Origin: Pseudomonadota bacterium
GTDB lineage: Bacteria; Pseudomonadota; Gammaproteobacteria; Burkholderiales; Burkholderiaceae_B
Reading direction: 5' to 3'
Length of the DNA stretch: 21,531 nucleotides
NCBI GenBank assembly: GCA_023439305.1
Contig: JAEXOO010000046.1
Span: 1 to 21,531 of the forward strand
Part shown: positions 1-7,817 of the stretch, in pieces
Numbering within the stretch: the first letter of the stretch is position 1
How the letters are laid out: the number at the start of each line of letters is the position of its first letter
The notes under the pieces: generated by a model
Told to the model about the DNA's origin: nothing
The model's input: only the letters and a program-made list of their open reading frames with translations
Database searches by the model: none
Made by a program: the position numbers and the translations under genes

Positions 1-2
1 CC

Positions 3-36
3 AAAACCGCCGGGGGGGCGGCGGGGCAACCCCCGC
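3..36 (-). terminator. GC-rich double hairpin, candidate terminator
   Basis: Read on the minus strand downstream of the secreted-protein gene, two hairpins follow each other. The first is a 6-bp stem GCGGGG/CCCCGC (21-26 with 31-36). The second is a 5-bp stem CCGCC/GGCGG (7-11 with 17-21) followed directly by TTTT (3-6). The short T run makes this a plausible but weak intrinsic terminator. The window edge prevents seeing what lies beyond. Confidence 0.4.
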
Positions 37-64
37 TACACTCCAATTTCATGGACTGACGCCC

Positions 65-430
65 TCAAGGCTTGGCCAGATGCCATACGCCTCCCACGCC
101 GTCCCCGGACGTATCGCCCGGCTTGGCATCTTTGGCAAAGAGATACAAGGGCTTGCCCTTATAGGCCCATTGCCGCTTGCCGTCATGACTCTCGGCGAAA
201 GTCCAGTCGCCGCTTGCAGTGTCTTCCTGCCCGGCCAGCGCCGGCGGCCAGTTCTTGGCGCATTGATCCTTGCAAGCGCTCTTGCCGCCCATGTCCTTGT
301 CGAACGTGTACAGAGAGGCGCCGTTGGCGTCGATAAAATGGCCATTCTGGGTCTTGGGGGCTTCGGCCAGGGCCGGGCCGGAGAGCAAGGCGCCCAGGCA
401 CAACAGAAAAAGGGTTTGGCGGGTACGCAT
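65..430 (-). CDS. Small secreted protein of the Lipoprotein_15 (COG4315) repeat family
   Basis: A 121-residue exported protein of unknown function. Residues 1-22 form a Sec signal peptide ending in ALA before EAPK. There is no lipobox Cys, so despite the family name it should be a soluble periplasmic protein. Two copies of the family repeat are visible. Residues 31-67 contain ANGASLYTFDKD followed by C53 and C57, a likely disulfide or ligand pair, then NWPP. Residues 86-119 contain YKGKPLYLFAKDAKPGDTSG and end GGVWHLAKP. The ATG at 428-430 is preferred over the upstream extension of the frame because it begins a clean signal peptide and has GGAG a few bases upstream. It is monocistronic. A hairpin with 6-bp arms (469-474 with 479-484) lies in the presumed leader. 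Family assignment is fairly sure; function is unknown. Confidence 0.82.
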   Translation of the reverse strand: MRTRQTLFLLCLGALLSGPALAEAPKTQNGHFIDANGASLYTFDKDMGGKSACKDQCAKNWPPALAGQEDTASGDWTFAESHDGKRQWAYKGKPLYLFAKDAKPGDTSGDGVGGVWHLAKP

Positions 431-643
431 AATGACTCCATTCAGGGGGTAAGGACCCGACCTGCTTGCGGAGCCTGCGCTCCGTCGGACGGGCACAATG
501 CTTGAACGCCTGAGACAGGCGTCACACCATGGTATAGGAGTCTTTTCGGGCCCGGCGTTACAAATCGCGTCGACAAGCGACTGCGTATTCGTGCTCGCAG
601 GCATGAGCAGAACAACAAATGGGGGGAGATACAGCGAAGGGGA

Positions 644-718
644 TGGTGGGCGGTACAAGGTTCGAACTTGTGACTTCCACCGTGTGAAGGTGGCACTCTA
701 CCACTGAGTTAACCGCCC
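644..718 (-). tRNA. tRNA-Val (anticodon CAC)
   Basis: A complete cloverleaf reads on the minus strand. The acceptor stem GGGCGGT/ACCGCCC pairs 712-718 with 648-654. The D arm has ACTC/GAGT. The anticodon stem CCACC/GGTGG carries the loop TTCACAC (682-688), giving anticodon CAC at 684-686. The T arm is ACAAG-TTCGAAC-CTTGT. The discriminator base is A (647) and the 3' CCA is encoded (644-646). Anticodon CAC reads the valine codon GTG. Confidence 0.96.
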
Positions 719-753
719 GTAGCTGGCAAGACGCGCTAGCTGCGAAGAAAGAA

Positions 754-782
754 ACTATAGCATTGCGGAAAACAAAAAACAA
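754..782 (-). promoter_or_regulatory. Sigma-70-like promoter for tRNA-Val
   Basis: On the minus strand TTGTTT (777-782) and TATAGT (754-759) are separated by 17 bases and lie about 35 bases upstream of the mature tRNA 5' end. The -35 box lies within the T-rich tail of the dnaQ terminator, so the two signals overlap physically. This is a pattern match only. Confidence 0.45.
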
Positions 783-804
783 GAACCCGCGAATAATTCA
801 CGGG
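771..804 (-). terminator. Rho-independent terminator of dnaQ
   Basis: On the minus strand 786-804 form an 8-bp stem (CCCGTGAA/TTCGCGGG, one G-U pair) with a 3-base loop. It is followed by a T-rich tail (TTCTTGTTTTTTGTT) running to 771. It begins 12 bases after the dnaQ stop codon. Confidence 0.85.
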
Positions 805-815
805 GGCTTGATTTC

Positions 816-1541
816 TTACGCGCCTTCCTGCACCGCGGCAGCGGCCAGCCACATGGGCGGCTTCTTGTTTTCTTTTTCCAATTGAGCCAGATATTTTTCG
901 TGCTCTGCCTGATCGGCGTCCGTTGCGCGCAGCACTTTCAGCACATTCGGATCGAACTTACCCAAGGACAGTCCGCCGCCATCGCCCTGATCTGCACCTT
1001 CCTCGAAGTCCATCAACAGCGCATCCTGTCCGCGCGTCATGGCCAGCCAGACGTCGGCCAGCAGTTCCGAGTCGAGCAAGGCGCCGTGCAATGTGCGATG
1101 CGCATTGGAAATGCCGTAGCGCTCGCACAGCGAATCCAGGGAATTACGCTTTCCGGGATGCATTTCGCGCGCCACCAGCAAAGAATCGGTGATGGCGCCG
1201 CAATAGTCGGCGAACGGCTTCTTGCCGATGCGATTCAATTCCGCATCCAGAAAGCGCGTGTCGAACGAAGCGTTATGAATAATGACTTCAGCATCCTGCA
1301 CGAAATCCAGGATTTCCTGCGCCACATCCTTGAAACGAGGATGCTGTGACAAGAAGGCGGTAGTCAGGCCGTGAACAGCCAGGGCTTCGGGATCGGAGTC
1401 GCGATCCGGGTTCAGATACAGGTGCAGGTGGCGGCCAGTCAGCTTGCGGTTGATCAGCTCCACGCCGCCCACCTCGACAATACGGTGCCCCTCGCGAGGC
1501 TCCAGACCGGTGGTTTCAGTATCCAGAATAATTTGACGCAT
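816..1541 (-). CDS. dnaQ: DNA polymerase III epsilon subunit (3'-5' proofreading exonuclease)
   Basis: A 241-residue DEDDh exonuclease that proofreads replication as part of the Pol III core. All catalytic positions are present: D7 and E9 in LDTETTG, D94 in HNASFD, and H152 with D157 in HGALLD. These match E. coli DnaQ D12, E14, D103, H162 and D167 in order and spacing. The C-terminal third (from about residue 175) is the less conserved tail that in DnaQ contacts the alpha subunit. AGGA lies 8 bases before the ATG. Only 18 bases separate it from the stop of the RND permease upstream and no terminator lies between, so it is probably transcribed at least partly from the efflux promoter. A strong terminator follows. 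In many proteobacteria the neighbour here is rnhA; in this window rnhA is displaced by the efflux pair. Confidence 0.96.
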   Translation of the reverse strand: MRQIILDTETTGLEPREGHRIVEVGGVELINRKLTGRHLHLYLNPDRDSDPEALAVHGLTTAFLSQHPRFKDVAQEILDFVQDAEVIIHNASFDTRFLDAELNRIGKKPFADYCGAITDSLLVAREMHPGKRNSLDSLCERYGISNAHRTLHGALLDSELLADVWLAMTRGQDALLMDFEEGADQGDGGGLSLGKFDPNVLKVLRATDADQAEHEKYLAQLEKENKKPPMWLAAAAVQEGA

Positions 1542-1559
1542 CAGGTTTTTCCTACTTGG

Positions 1560-4500
1560 TTAACGCTCGGGCACGTCGGCCAGTTCCAGTTGGGCGTCCT
1601 GCGTGACCTTCTTGCGGGCGATGAGCGTGTAGGCCACCGGCACCACGAACAAAGTCAGCAAAGTACCCAGGGACAGACCGCCCACCAGCACCCAGCCGAT
1701 CTGCTGGCGCGACTCGGCGCCAGCGCCGCCGGCATAGGCCAGGGGCAGCACGCCCAGCACCATGGCACCGGTCGTCATCAGGATAGGACGCAAGCGCATC
1801 TCGCAGGCGCGCACTACGGCATTGTACAAACTGGCGCCGGCCTCGCGCTGTTGCGTAGCGAACTCCACGATCAGGATGCCGTGCTTGGTGATCAGACCCA
1901 CCAGGGTGATCAGGCCGATCTGGCTATAGATAGACAAGGTGCCGCCGGACAACCACAAGGCCAGCAAAGCGCCGGTCATGGACAGCGGCACCGACAACAT
2001 GATGATGAGCGGATTGCGCCAGCTCTCGAACTGGGCCGCCAGCACCAGGTAAATGAAGGCCAGGGCCATCATGAAGACCAGGTAAATGCTGCCCGAGGAA
2101 TCGCGGAATTCGCGCGATTGCCCGTCCAGGTCGGTCTGCACCGTGTCGGGCAGCGTCTGGCGGGCGACCTCGTTCATGTGCTCCAGCACTTCGCCCAGGG
2201 CGTAGCCCGGGGCAATAGAGGCTTGCACAATGACCGCGCGCAGGCGATTGAAGTGATTCAGGGACTGGGGCGAGACGCTCTCGCGTACCGTCACGAAGTT
2301 GGAGGCCTGTACCATTCCGCCGTCCTGGGTACGGACATAAATATCCAGGATGTTCTGCGGACTGGAGCGCGCCTGCTTGTCTACCTGCACGATCACATCG
2401 TATTGTTCGCCGTCGCTTTCATAGCGCGTGACCTGCCGGCCGCCCAGCATGGTCTCCAGGGTGCGACCTACCGTTTCCACGGACACGCCGGTATCGGCCA
2501 GCTTGTCGCGATCCACATCAATGCGGATCTCGGGCGTGTTCAGACGCAGGTCGGTATCGATGTTCTGCAGTCCGGGGTAATCCTTCAAGCCAGCCAGAAA
2601 GGTATCGACGATTTCGGCCAGCTCAGCATAGGGCGCCTGGCTCATGATGACGAATTCCACCGGCTTGGACGTGGCGCGTTGACCCAGCGAGGGCGGATTG
2701 GTCGGGAAGGCCCGCGCGCCCGGGATGGCCGCGAAGCTGGGCTGCAATTCGCGCGCGATGGACTGCTGGCTGCGGCTGCGTTCCTCCCAAGGTTTCAGAC
2801 GCAGGATGGCGAACGAGTCCGTGACGGTCGGAAAACCGATGATGGACTGATTGCCTTCCATTTCCGGGATGCCCCGGTACAGCTCCTCGATGCGCTGCAC
2901 ACTCTGCAAGGTGTAATCCAGCGTGGCGCCTTCAGGCGCGCTCACAATGCCGAAAATAACACCGCGATCTTCGATAGGGGCCAGCTCGCTCTTGATGACC
3001 GAGAACAGCACCCCGCTCGCTCCTGCTACGGCCAGGCCCAGCAACAGCACCAACGCGCGCCAGCGCAAGGCGCGCAGCAGCAGTCGCCGATAAGCGCGCG
3101 TGAGCCAGACCAGGAAATTCTCGATGCCCTGGCTGATGCGCCCGGGCTTGCTGTGCGGGCGCAGCAACTTGGAGCACATCATGGGCGTCAGCGTCAGCGC
3201 GACAAAGCCGGACACCAGGACGGCGGCGGCCAAGGTCAGGGCGAACTCGATGAACAAGCGGCCGGTGCGGCCCGTGGCAAAAGCCAGCGGCGCATATACA
3301 GCCACCAGCGTCAGGGTCATGGCGATCACGGCGAAGGCGATTTCACGCACCCCCAGAAACGAGGCCTGCAGCGGCGTCTTGCCTTCTTCGATGTGCCGGT
3401 AGACGTTCTCCAGAACCACGATGGCATCGTCCACCACCAGGCCGATGGCCAGCACCATGGCCAACAAGGTCAGCGTGTTCACGGAAAAACCCAGCATGTA
3501 CATGATGGCGAAAGCGCCGATCAGCGATACCGGAATCGTCACGATGGGAATGATGCTGGCGCGCAGGCTGCGCAGGAAGAACACGATGACCAGCACCACC
3601 AGCACAATCGCTTCCGCAATCGTGGTGTAGACCGAATCAATGGATTTCTGGATGAAGATGGAACTGTCGTAGGCAATGTTCAACTTCATATTGCCCGGCA
3701 GGTTTTCGTTGATCTGCGCCACTTCGGCTCGCACTGCCTTGGACAGGTCCAGGGGGTTGGCGGTGGACTGCTTGGTCACGCCGATGTTCAGGCTGTTCTG
3801 GCCGTTGAAACGCGCCAGCACGCGCTCTTCGGCGGGCGCGATACGTACGTCGGCGATGTCGGCAATGCGCACCGGATAGCCGCCGGCCCGGCTGACGATA
3901 ATATTGCGGAACTCCTCGGGAGTTTCCAGATTGGTGGACGAGACCACGGAAAACTCGCGCAGCTCGGACTCGATGCGGCCGGCCGGGATCAGCACGTTCT
4001 GCTTGCGCAACGCGTCCTCTACATCCTGCACGGTCAACTGGTAGGCCCCCAGCCGGGTGCGATCCACATAAATGCGCATGGACGGCAGGCGCTCGCCAAA
4101 GACCCGGATCTCGGCCGCGCCCGGCAACACCGACAGGCGTGTCTTCAGATAGCGATTGATGTAATCCGAGGCCTCGATCTGGCTGTAGTCGCCCGTGTCC
4201 ACGCCGATATAAATGATGGGCGTGGAGTCAGCTTCGACCTTGTTGATGATGGGCTCATCGACCTCGTCGGGCAGAAAGCGCCGCGCCCGCGACACCTTGT
4301 CGCGCACGTCGGCGGCCGCTGCGTCCGGATCGCGGTCCAGATTGAACTTGATATTGATCAGACTGCGTTCGGAGCGGCTGCGCGAGGTCATCACGTCCAC
4401 GCCCTCGATGCCCGACAGTTGATCTTCCAGGGGCTTGGTGACCTGCGATTCGATGACTTCGGGCGACGCGCCTTTGTAATTGGTGATGACGGACACCACG

Positions 4501-4628
4501 GGCTCGTCAATGGCCGGGTACTCGCGCACCGTCAGGCGCTCATAGGAAATCAGCCCGACCAGGACGATGACCAGCGACAGCACGGTGGCAAAGACCGGGC
4601 GGCGGATGCAGATATCGGAAAGCACCAT
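1560..4628 (-). CDS. RND (HAE-1 type) multidrug efflux permease, AcrB-like
   Basis: A 1022-residue inner-membrane proton/drug antiporter, within the normal length for AcrB-like pumps. The N-terminus (SDICIRRPVFATVLSLVIVLVG) is the usual first transmembrane segment. Residues about 30-330 and 560-850 are the two periplasmic porter/docking loops. The TM4 proton-relay aspartates are D400 and D401 in GLVVDDAIVVLEN, and the TM10 lysine is K915 in LITKHGILIVEF. These correspond to AcrB D407, D408 and K940, so the pump should be functional. The start lies 9 bases after the adaptor stop, and its ribosome site TAGGACAG overlaps that stop codon, implying translational coupling. No outer-membrane channel gene is in the window, so the pump must borrow one encoded elsewhere. 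Substrates cannot be predicted. Confidence 0.95.
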   Translation of the reverse strand: MVLSDICIRRPVFATVLSLVIVLVGLISYERLTVREYPAIDEPVVSVITNYKGASPEVIESQVTKPLEDQLSGIEGVDVMTSRSRSERSLINIKFNLDRDPDAAAADVRDKVSRARRFLPDEVDEPIINKVEADSTPIIYIGVDTGDYSQIEASDYINRYLKTRLSVLPGAAEIRVFGERLPSMRIYVDRTRLGAYQLTVQDVEDALRKQNVLIPAGRIESELREFSVVSSTNLETPEEFRNIIVSRAGGYPVRIADIADVRIAPAEERVLARFNGQNSLNIGVTKQSTANPLDLSKAVRAEVAQINENLPGNMKLNIAYDSSIFIQKSIDSVYTTIAEAIVLVVLVIVFFLRSLRASIIPIVTIPVSLIGAFAIMYMLGFSVNTLTLLAMVLAIGLVVDDAIVVLENVYRHIEEGKTPLQASFLGVREIAFAVIAMTLTLVAVYAPLAFATGRTGRLFIEFALTLAAAVLVSGFVALTLTPMMCSKLLRPHSKPGRISQGIENFLVWLTRAYRRLLLRALRWRALVLLLGLAVAGASGVLFSVIKSELAPIEDRGVIFGIVSAPEGATLDYTLQSVQRIEELYRGIPEMEGNQSIIGFPTVTDSFAILRLKPWEERSRSQQSIARELQPSFAAIPGARAFPTNPPSLGQRATSKPVEFVIMSQAPYAELAEIVDTFLAGLKDYPGLQNIDTDLRLNTPEIRIDVDRDKLADTGVSVETVGRTLETMLGGRQVTRYESDGEQYDVIVQVDKQARSSPQNILDIYVRTQDGGMVQASNFVTVRESVSPQSLNHFNRLRAVIVQASIAPGYALGEVLEHMNEVARQTLPDTVQTDLDGQSREFRDSSGSIYLVFMMALAFIYLVLAAQFESWRNPLIIMLSVPLSMTGALLALWLSGGTLSIYSQIGLITLVGLITKHGILIVEFATQQREAGASLYNAVVRACEMRLRPILMTTGAMVLGVLPLAYAGGAGAESRQQIGWVLVGGLSLGTLLTLFVVPVAYTLIARKKVTQDAQLELADVPER

Positions 4629-4637
4629 GATTCTGTC

Positions 4638-5687
4638 CTACTGCTGCGGCTGAGCCTGGGTATCGACAACTTCCTGGATATCCACTGGCACGCCGTCGCT
4701 CACCTTCTGCAAACCCGCCACCAATACGTTCTCGCCGGCGTTCAGGTCGCCGCTGACCTGCACCCAGGCATCCTGACGCAAGCCCACGTCCACCTGGCGC
4801 CGGAAAGCACGGCCATCCTTGACCACATACACGAACTGGCTCTGCCCGGCCGGCGCCAGCGCTGTTTCGGGCACCATCAGCGCCTGCTGGCGCGACAGCT
4901 CCAGACGGACCCGCGCAAACAGGCCGGGGCGCAGCGCGCCGTCCTCGTTGGGCACCTGGGCGCGCAACAGGATAGAGCGCCCTGCCGCATCCACGACCGG
5001 GCTGACGGCCAGAACCGTCCCCTTGCGCTGCTGGCCAGGGAAGGCGTCAAAACGCAGCTCCACCGGCATGCCGGCGCGCACGTCAGCCAGATACTGTTCG
5101 GGAATACGGAAATCCACATTCAGGCTGGAAATGGCCTCCACCTGGACCAGATCCGTTCCAGGTCCGACATAATCCCCCACTGACACCGAGCGCAGCCCCG
5201 TCACCCCATCGAAAGGCGCCCGGATGCGGGTCTTGTCCAACTGTACGCGGGCCAGGTCCAGCTCGGCCTGCTGCACGGCCAGGCGGCTGCCGGATTCGTC
5301 CCGCGCCTGCTGACTGATGAAGCCTTGCCGGCTCAGCTCGGTCGAACGCTTGTGCTGGCTGCCGATCAGGTTCAGGTTGGCCTGGGCCTGCTGCAACTGA
5401 GCGCGCGCCATGGCGTCGTCCAGCTGCACCAGCACCTGCCCCTTCTTGACGGGGCGGCCTTCCTCAAAGCTGATGGCCGCGATGCGGCCGCTGATCTCGG
5501 CCCGAAGCATGACCGAATCGCGCGCCACCAGAGACCCCACGGCGGCGACATCACGAGTCAGCTCCCGCTGCTGCACCACCGCGACCTCGACCCGCGTCCC
5601 TGCGCTCTCCTGGGCCCCGGCCGGCGGGCTGACAAGAAGGACCAGCATAAGAGCTGGCGCGAAGGCATGGCGAATCATGGAAATCAT
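4638..5687 (-). CDS. RND efflux periplasmic adaptor (membrane fusion protein)
   Basis: A 349-residue adaptor that links the RND permease to an outer-membrane channel. Residues 1-25 are a Sec signal peptide (cleavage after PAGA). No lipobox Cys is present, unlike AcrA or MexA, so anchoring is by the signal or by complex contacts. The two lipoyl halves flank a short coiled-coil hairpin: MLRAEISGRIAAISFEEGRPVKKGQ (about residues 60-84) and RIRAPFDGVTGLRSVSVGDYV. The hairpin between them includes RAQLQQAQANLNL and SQQARDESGSRL. Beta-barrel and membrane-proximal domains follow. Start choice is uncertain: ATG at 5685-5687 or an in-frame ATG three codons later (5676-5678); neither has a strong ribosome site. 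It is the first gene of the efflux unit, 75 bases after the rnhA stop. Confidence 0.92.
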   Translation of the reverse strand: MISMIRHAFAPALMLVLLVSPPAGAQESAGTRVEVAVVQQRELTRDVAAVGSLVARDSVMLRAEISGRIAAISFEEGRPVKKGQVLVQLDDAMARAQLQQAQANLNLIGSQHKRSTELSRQGFISQQARDESGSRLAVQQAELDLARVQLDKTRIRAPFDGVTGLRSVSVGDYVGPGTDLVQVEAISSLNVDFRIPEQYLADVRAGMPVELRFDAFPGQQRKGTVLAVSPVVDAAGRSILLRAQVPNEDGALRPGLFARVRLELSRQQALMVPETALAPAGQSQFVYVVKDGRAFRRQVDVGLRQDAWVQVSGDLNAGENVLVAGLQKVSDGVPVDIQEVVDTQAQPQQ

Positions 5688-5753
5688 TGTTCTGGTCGTC
5701 CCGACCGGCTCGGCCGGCGATGCTGTCTGGTTGAACGTTAAAGCAAGTAACTA

Positions 5754-5763
5754 ATAGTACTAT
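5754..5763. promoter_or_regulatory. Short palindrome upstream of the efflux genes
   Basis: ATAGTACTAT is a perfect 10-base palindrome that touches the rnhA stop codon and lies in the only gap before the efflux adaptor gene. Its position suits an operator or part of a -10 region for an efflux promoter. No regulator gene is nearby and no clear -35 partner was found. Confidence 0.25.
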
Positions 5764-6215
5764 CAGACACTCTGCAACTGACGGGCAATTTCCACCCCTT
5801 CGTTGGCCAGTTGGTCGGCGCGCTCATTGCCGGGATCGCCCGCGTGTCCGCGCACCCACAGCCAGCTCAGCTCATGCTGCGCCGCCAACGTATCCAGCTC
5901 CTGCCACAGGTCGGCGTTCTTGACCGGTTTCTTGTCGGCCGTGCGCCAGCCCCGCGCTTTCCAGTTGGGCAGCCATTCCTTCATGCCTTTCTGCACGTAT
6001 TGAGAGTCGGTATGCACGCGCACCTGGCACGGCCGCTTGAGCAAGCGCAGCGCCTGAATCACGGCCATCAGTTCCATGCGGTTGTTGGTGGTATCGGCCT
6101 CGCCGCCGCAGATGGTTTTTTCCTTGCCCCCGTGGGTCAGCAAGGCGCCCCATCCGCCCAGGCCGGGGTTGCCCTTACAGGCGCCATCTGTCCAGATATC
6201 AACCACTGTCGTCAT
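5763..6215 (-). CDS. rnhA: Ribonuclease HI
   Basis: A 150-residue enzyme that cleaves the RNA strand of RNA-DNA hybrids (R-loops, primers). The four metal-binding carboxylates fall at exactly the E. coli numbers: D10 (WTDGACKGNPG), E48 (NNRMELMAV), D70 (HTDSQYV) and D134 (GNERADQLA). The His of the flexible loop is present in RGHAGDPGN (H124). The ATG at 6213-6215 was chosen because it gives the standard length. It also overlaps the stop of the upstream methyltransferase gene as ATGA (4 bases), a typical coupled start. The longer in-frame extension adds 26 residues unlike the family. Confidence 0.97.
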   Translation of the reverse strand: MTTVVDIWTDGACKGNPGLGGWGALLTHGGKEKTICGGEADTTNNRMELMAVIQALRLLKRPCQVRVHTDSQYVQKGMKEWLPNWKARGWRTADKKPVKNADLWQELDTLAAQHELSWLWVRGHAGDPGNERADQLANEGVEIARQLQSV

Positions 6216-6979
6216 GTCTTGTTCATTCCTTGGTCGGCTGCGCGCCCCGTGACAACCACAGCGCGTCGTACCCGCCGACGATTCTTCTTCCATTTAGGCC
6301 CTACCATGCGCAGGGCCGGCGTGCGCTTGATGGCGCTGACCATATAGACCGCACCGGCGAACCCCCACCAACGTGCGCCGCTGCCTTCCATCCAGGACCA
6401 ACGCTGCAGCCAGGCCTGTTGGCGGCACAAGGGCGCATAACAACCCGACTGCGAGCCATCGACGTCGAAAGACAGCAACTTGAGCCAGTCGCGCAGGCGG
6501 GTGGCCGAGATCAGGTCTCCTGGAAGGATGGGCGTGCCACGCTCAAGCCCCGGAATGCGTTCATGCAGCCCCCACAGGCTCCAGGGATTGAAGCCGGTGA
6601 CCACGATGCGGCCTTCGGGCATGAGCACTCGTTCGGCCTCGCGCAGCACCTGATGAGGATCGGCGGCGCTTTCGAGCACATGCGGCAAGACCAGCAGGTC
6701 AATGCTTTGCGTATCGAAAGGCATCTGCTCCGGATCGGCGCGCACCAGATTGTCCCGCCCGCCTGCCGCCACGCCGCCTTGCGCTGTGCAGGCCTTGAAA
6801 GAGACCCGGCTAGCCTGCAGAAGGTTCCAATGCGGCAATCCAATTTGTATGGCATGATACCCGAAGGTGTTGGCCACGACGGCATCGACCTGGGCCTGTT
6901 CCCAGGACCGGACGTAGCGTCCGGGCACGGTTTCCAGCCACTGGGCAAATTGATCATTCAAAGCCTGCTCCACTGACAC
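6212..6979 (-). CDS. Class I SAM-dependent methyltransferase, YafS-like
   Basis: A 255-residue protein with a methyltransferase type-11-like fold. The post-II to motif-III region is clear: DPEQMPFDTQSIDLLVLPHV, then LREAERVLMPEGRIVVTGFNPWSLWGL (about residues 115-141). The glycine-rich SAM motif I is degenerate (NTFGYHAIQIGLPHWNLL, about 37-54), as in the E. coli YafS group. E. coli yafS also lies between gloB and rnhA. The substrate is not known from the sequence. The C-terminus is very basic (KWKKNRRRVRR), which would suit a nucleic acid or membrane surface. The start is a GTG at 6977-6979; a second GTG two codons later (6971-6973) is better spaced from GGGGG. It overlaps rnhA by 4 bases and is divergent from gloB with 15 bases between them. 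Confidence 0.82.
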   Translation of the reverse strand: MSVEQALNDQFAQWLETVPGRYVRSWEQAQVDAVVANTFGYHAIQIGLPHWNLLQASRVSFKACTAQGGVAAGGRDNLVRADPEQMPFDTQSIDLLVLPHVLESAADPHQVLREAERVLMPEGRIVVTGFNPWSLWGLHERIPGLERGTPILPGDLISATRLRDWLKLLSFDVDGSQSGCYAPLCRQQAWLQRWSWMEGSGARWWGFAGAVYMVSAIKRTPALRMVGPKWKKNRRRVRRAVVVTGRAADQGMNKT

Positions 6980-6994
6980 TTACCCCCGTCTACC

Positions 6995-7807
6995 ATGAAG
7001 AATGCATTTACCTGGCCTGCGCCAAGCGACGTACGCCTGATCCCCCTGCCTGCCCTGAACGATAACTATATCTGGGCGCTTGCCCGCCAGGGGCATGCCT
7101 TGATCGTGGATCCCGGACAGGCCGCGCCGGTACTGGACTGGCTGCAGCGCGAATCCTTACAACTGGATGCCATTTTACTGACTCATCATCATGGCGACCA
7201 TGTCGGCGGTGTTCGGGAGATCCTGGCGCGCCATCCGGCCCGTGTCTGGGGCCCGGCCCACGAGACCTTGCCGGCCTGCGACGTGCGCGTCGTCCAGGGC
7301 GACCAGGTCGTGCTGCCGACCCTGGAACTAAGCCTTGAAGTCCTGGACATCCCGGGCCACACTGCCGGGCACGTTGCGTACTTCGGCCAAAATGAGGTAA
7401 AACAGCCCTTTGTTTTCTGTGGTGATACCCTGTTTGCGGCCGGTTGCGGACGTCTTTTCGAAGGCACCCCGGCGCAGATGCTGACATCGCTGGACAAGCT
7501 GGCTTGCCTGCCTTCCGATACCCTGGTCTGCTGTGCCCACGAGTACACGCTGTCCAATTTGCGTTGGGCGCTCCAGGTCGAGCCGGACAATCCAGCCCTG
7601 CACCAGCGTTGGGAACAGGACAGCCAGCGGCGCAAGCAGCACGTGCCCACGGTGCCATCGACCCTGGAAACCGAACTCGCCACCAACCCATTCCTGCGCA
7701 CGGACAAGACATCGGTCATGCAAGCGGCCCACCAACACGCTGGCCATCCCCTGACATCCCCGGTGGATGTCTTTGCCAGCTTGCGCAACTGGAAGAACAA
7801 CTTCTGA
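6995..7807 (+). CDS. gloB: Hydroxyacylglutathione hydrolase (glyoxalase II)
   Basis: A 270-residue metallo-beta-lactamase-fold hydrolase that converts S-lactoylglutathione to lactate and glutathione, the second step of methylglyoxal detoxification in the cytoplasm. The metal ligands are visible: H64, H66, D68 and H69 in LTHHHGDH, H122 in GHTAGH, the bridging D144 in FCGDTLF, and H182 in CAHEYT. The glutathione-binding C-terminal helix region has NPFLR (231-235). No clear ribosome site precedes the ATG, and only 15 bases separate it from the divergent methyltransferase gene, so its promoter must lie inside that gene. It is followed 10 bases later by mltD. Confidence 0.96.
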   Translation: MKNAFTWPAPSDVRLIPLPALNDNYIWALARQGHALIVDPGQAAPVLDWLQRESLQLDAILLTHHHGDHVGGVREILARHPARVWGPAHETLPACDVRVVQGDQVVLPTLELSLEVLDIPGHTAGHVAYFGQNEVKQPFVFCGDTLFAAGCGRLFEGTPAQMLTSLDKLACLPSDTLVCCAHEYTLSNLRWALQVEPDNPALHQRWEQDSQRRKQHVPTVPSTLETELATNPFLRTDKTSVMQAAHQHAGHPLTSPVDVFASLRNWKNNF

Positions 7808-7817
7808 TGACTCCGCA

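Noticed and set aside
1371..5183. A 1270-codon open frame on plus, opposite the efflux genes and part of dnaQ
   Set aside because: It lies antisense to three clearly real genes. Its translation is dominated by His, Gln, Gly and Ala with no domain or motif, as expected for the complement of GC-biased codons. Stops are rare on the opposite strand for compositional reasons.
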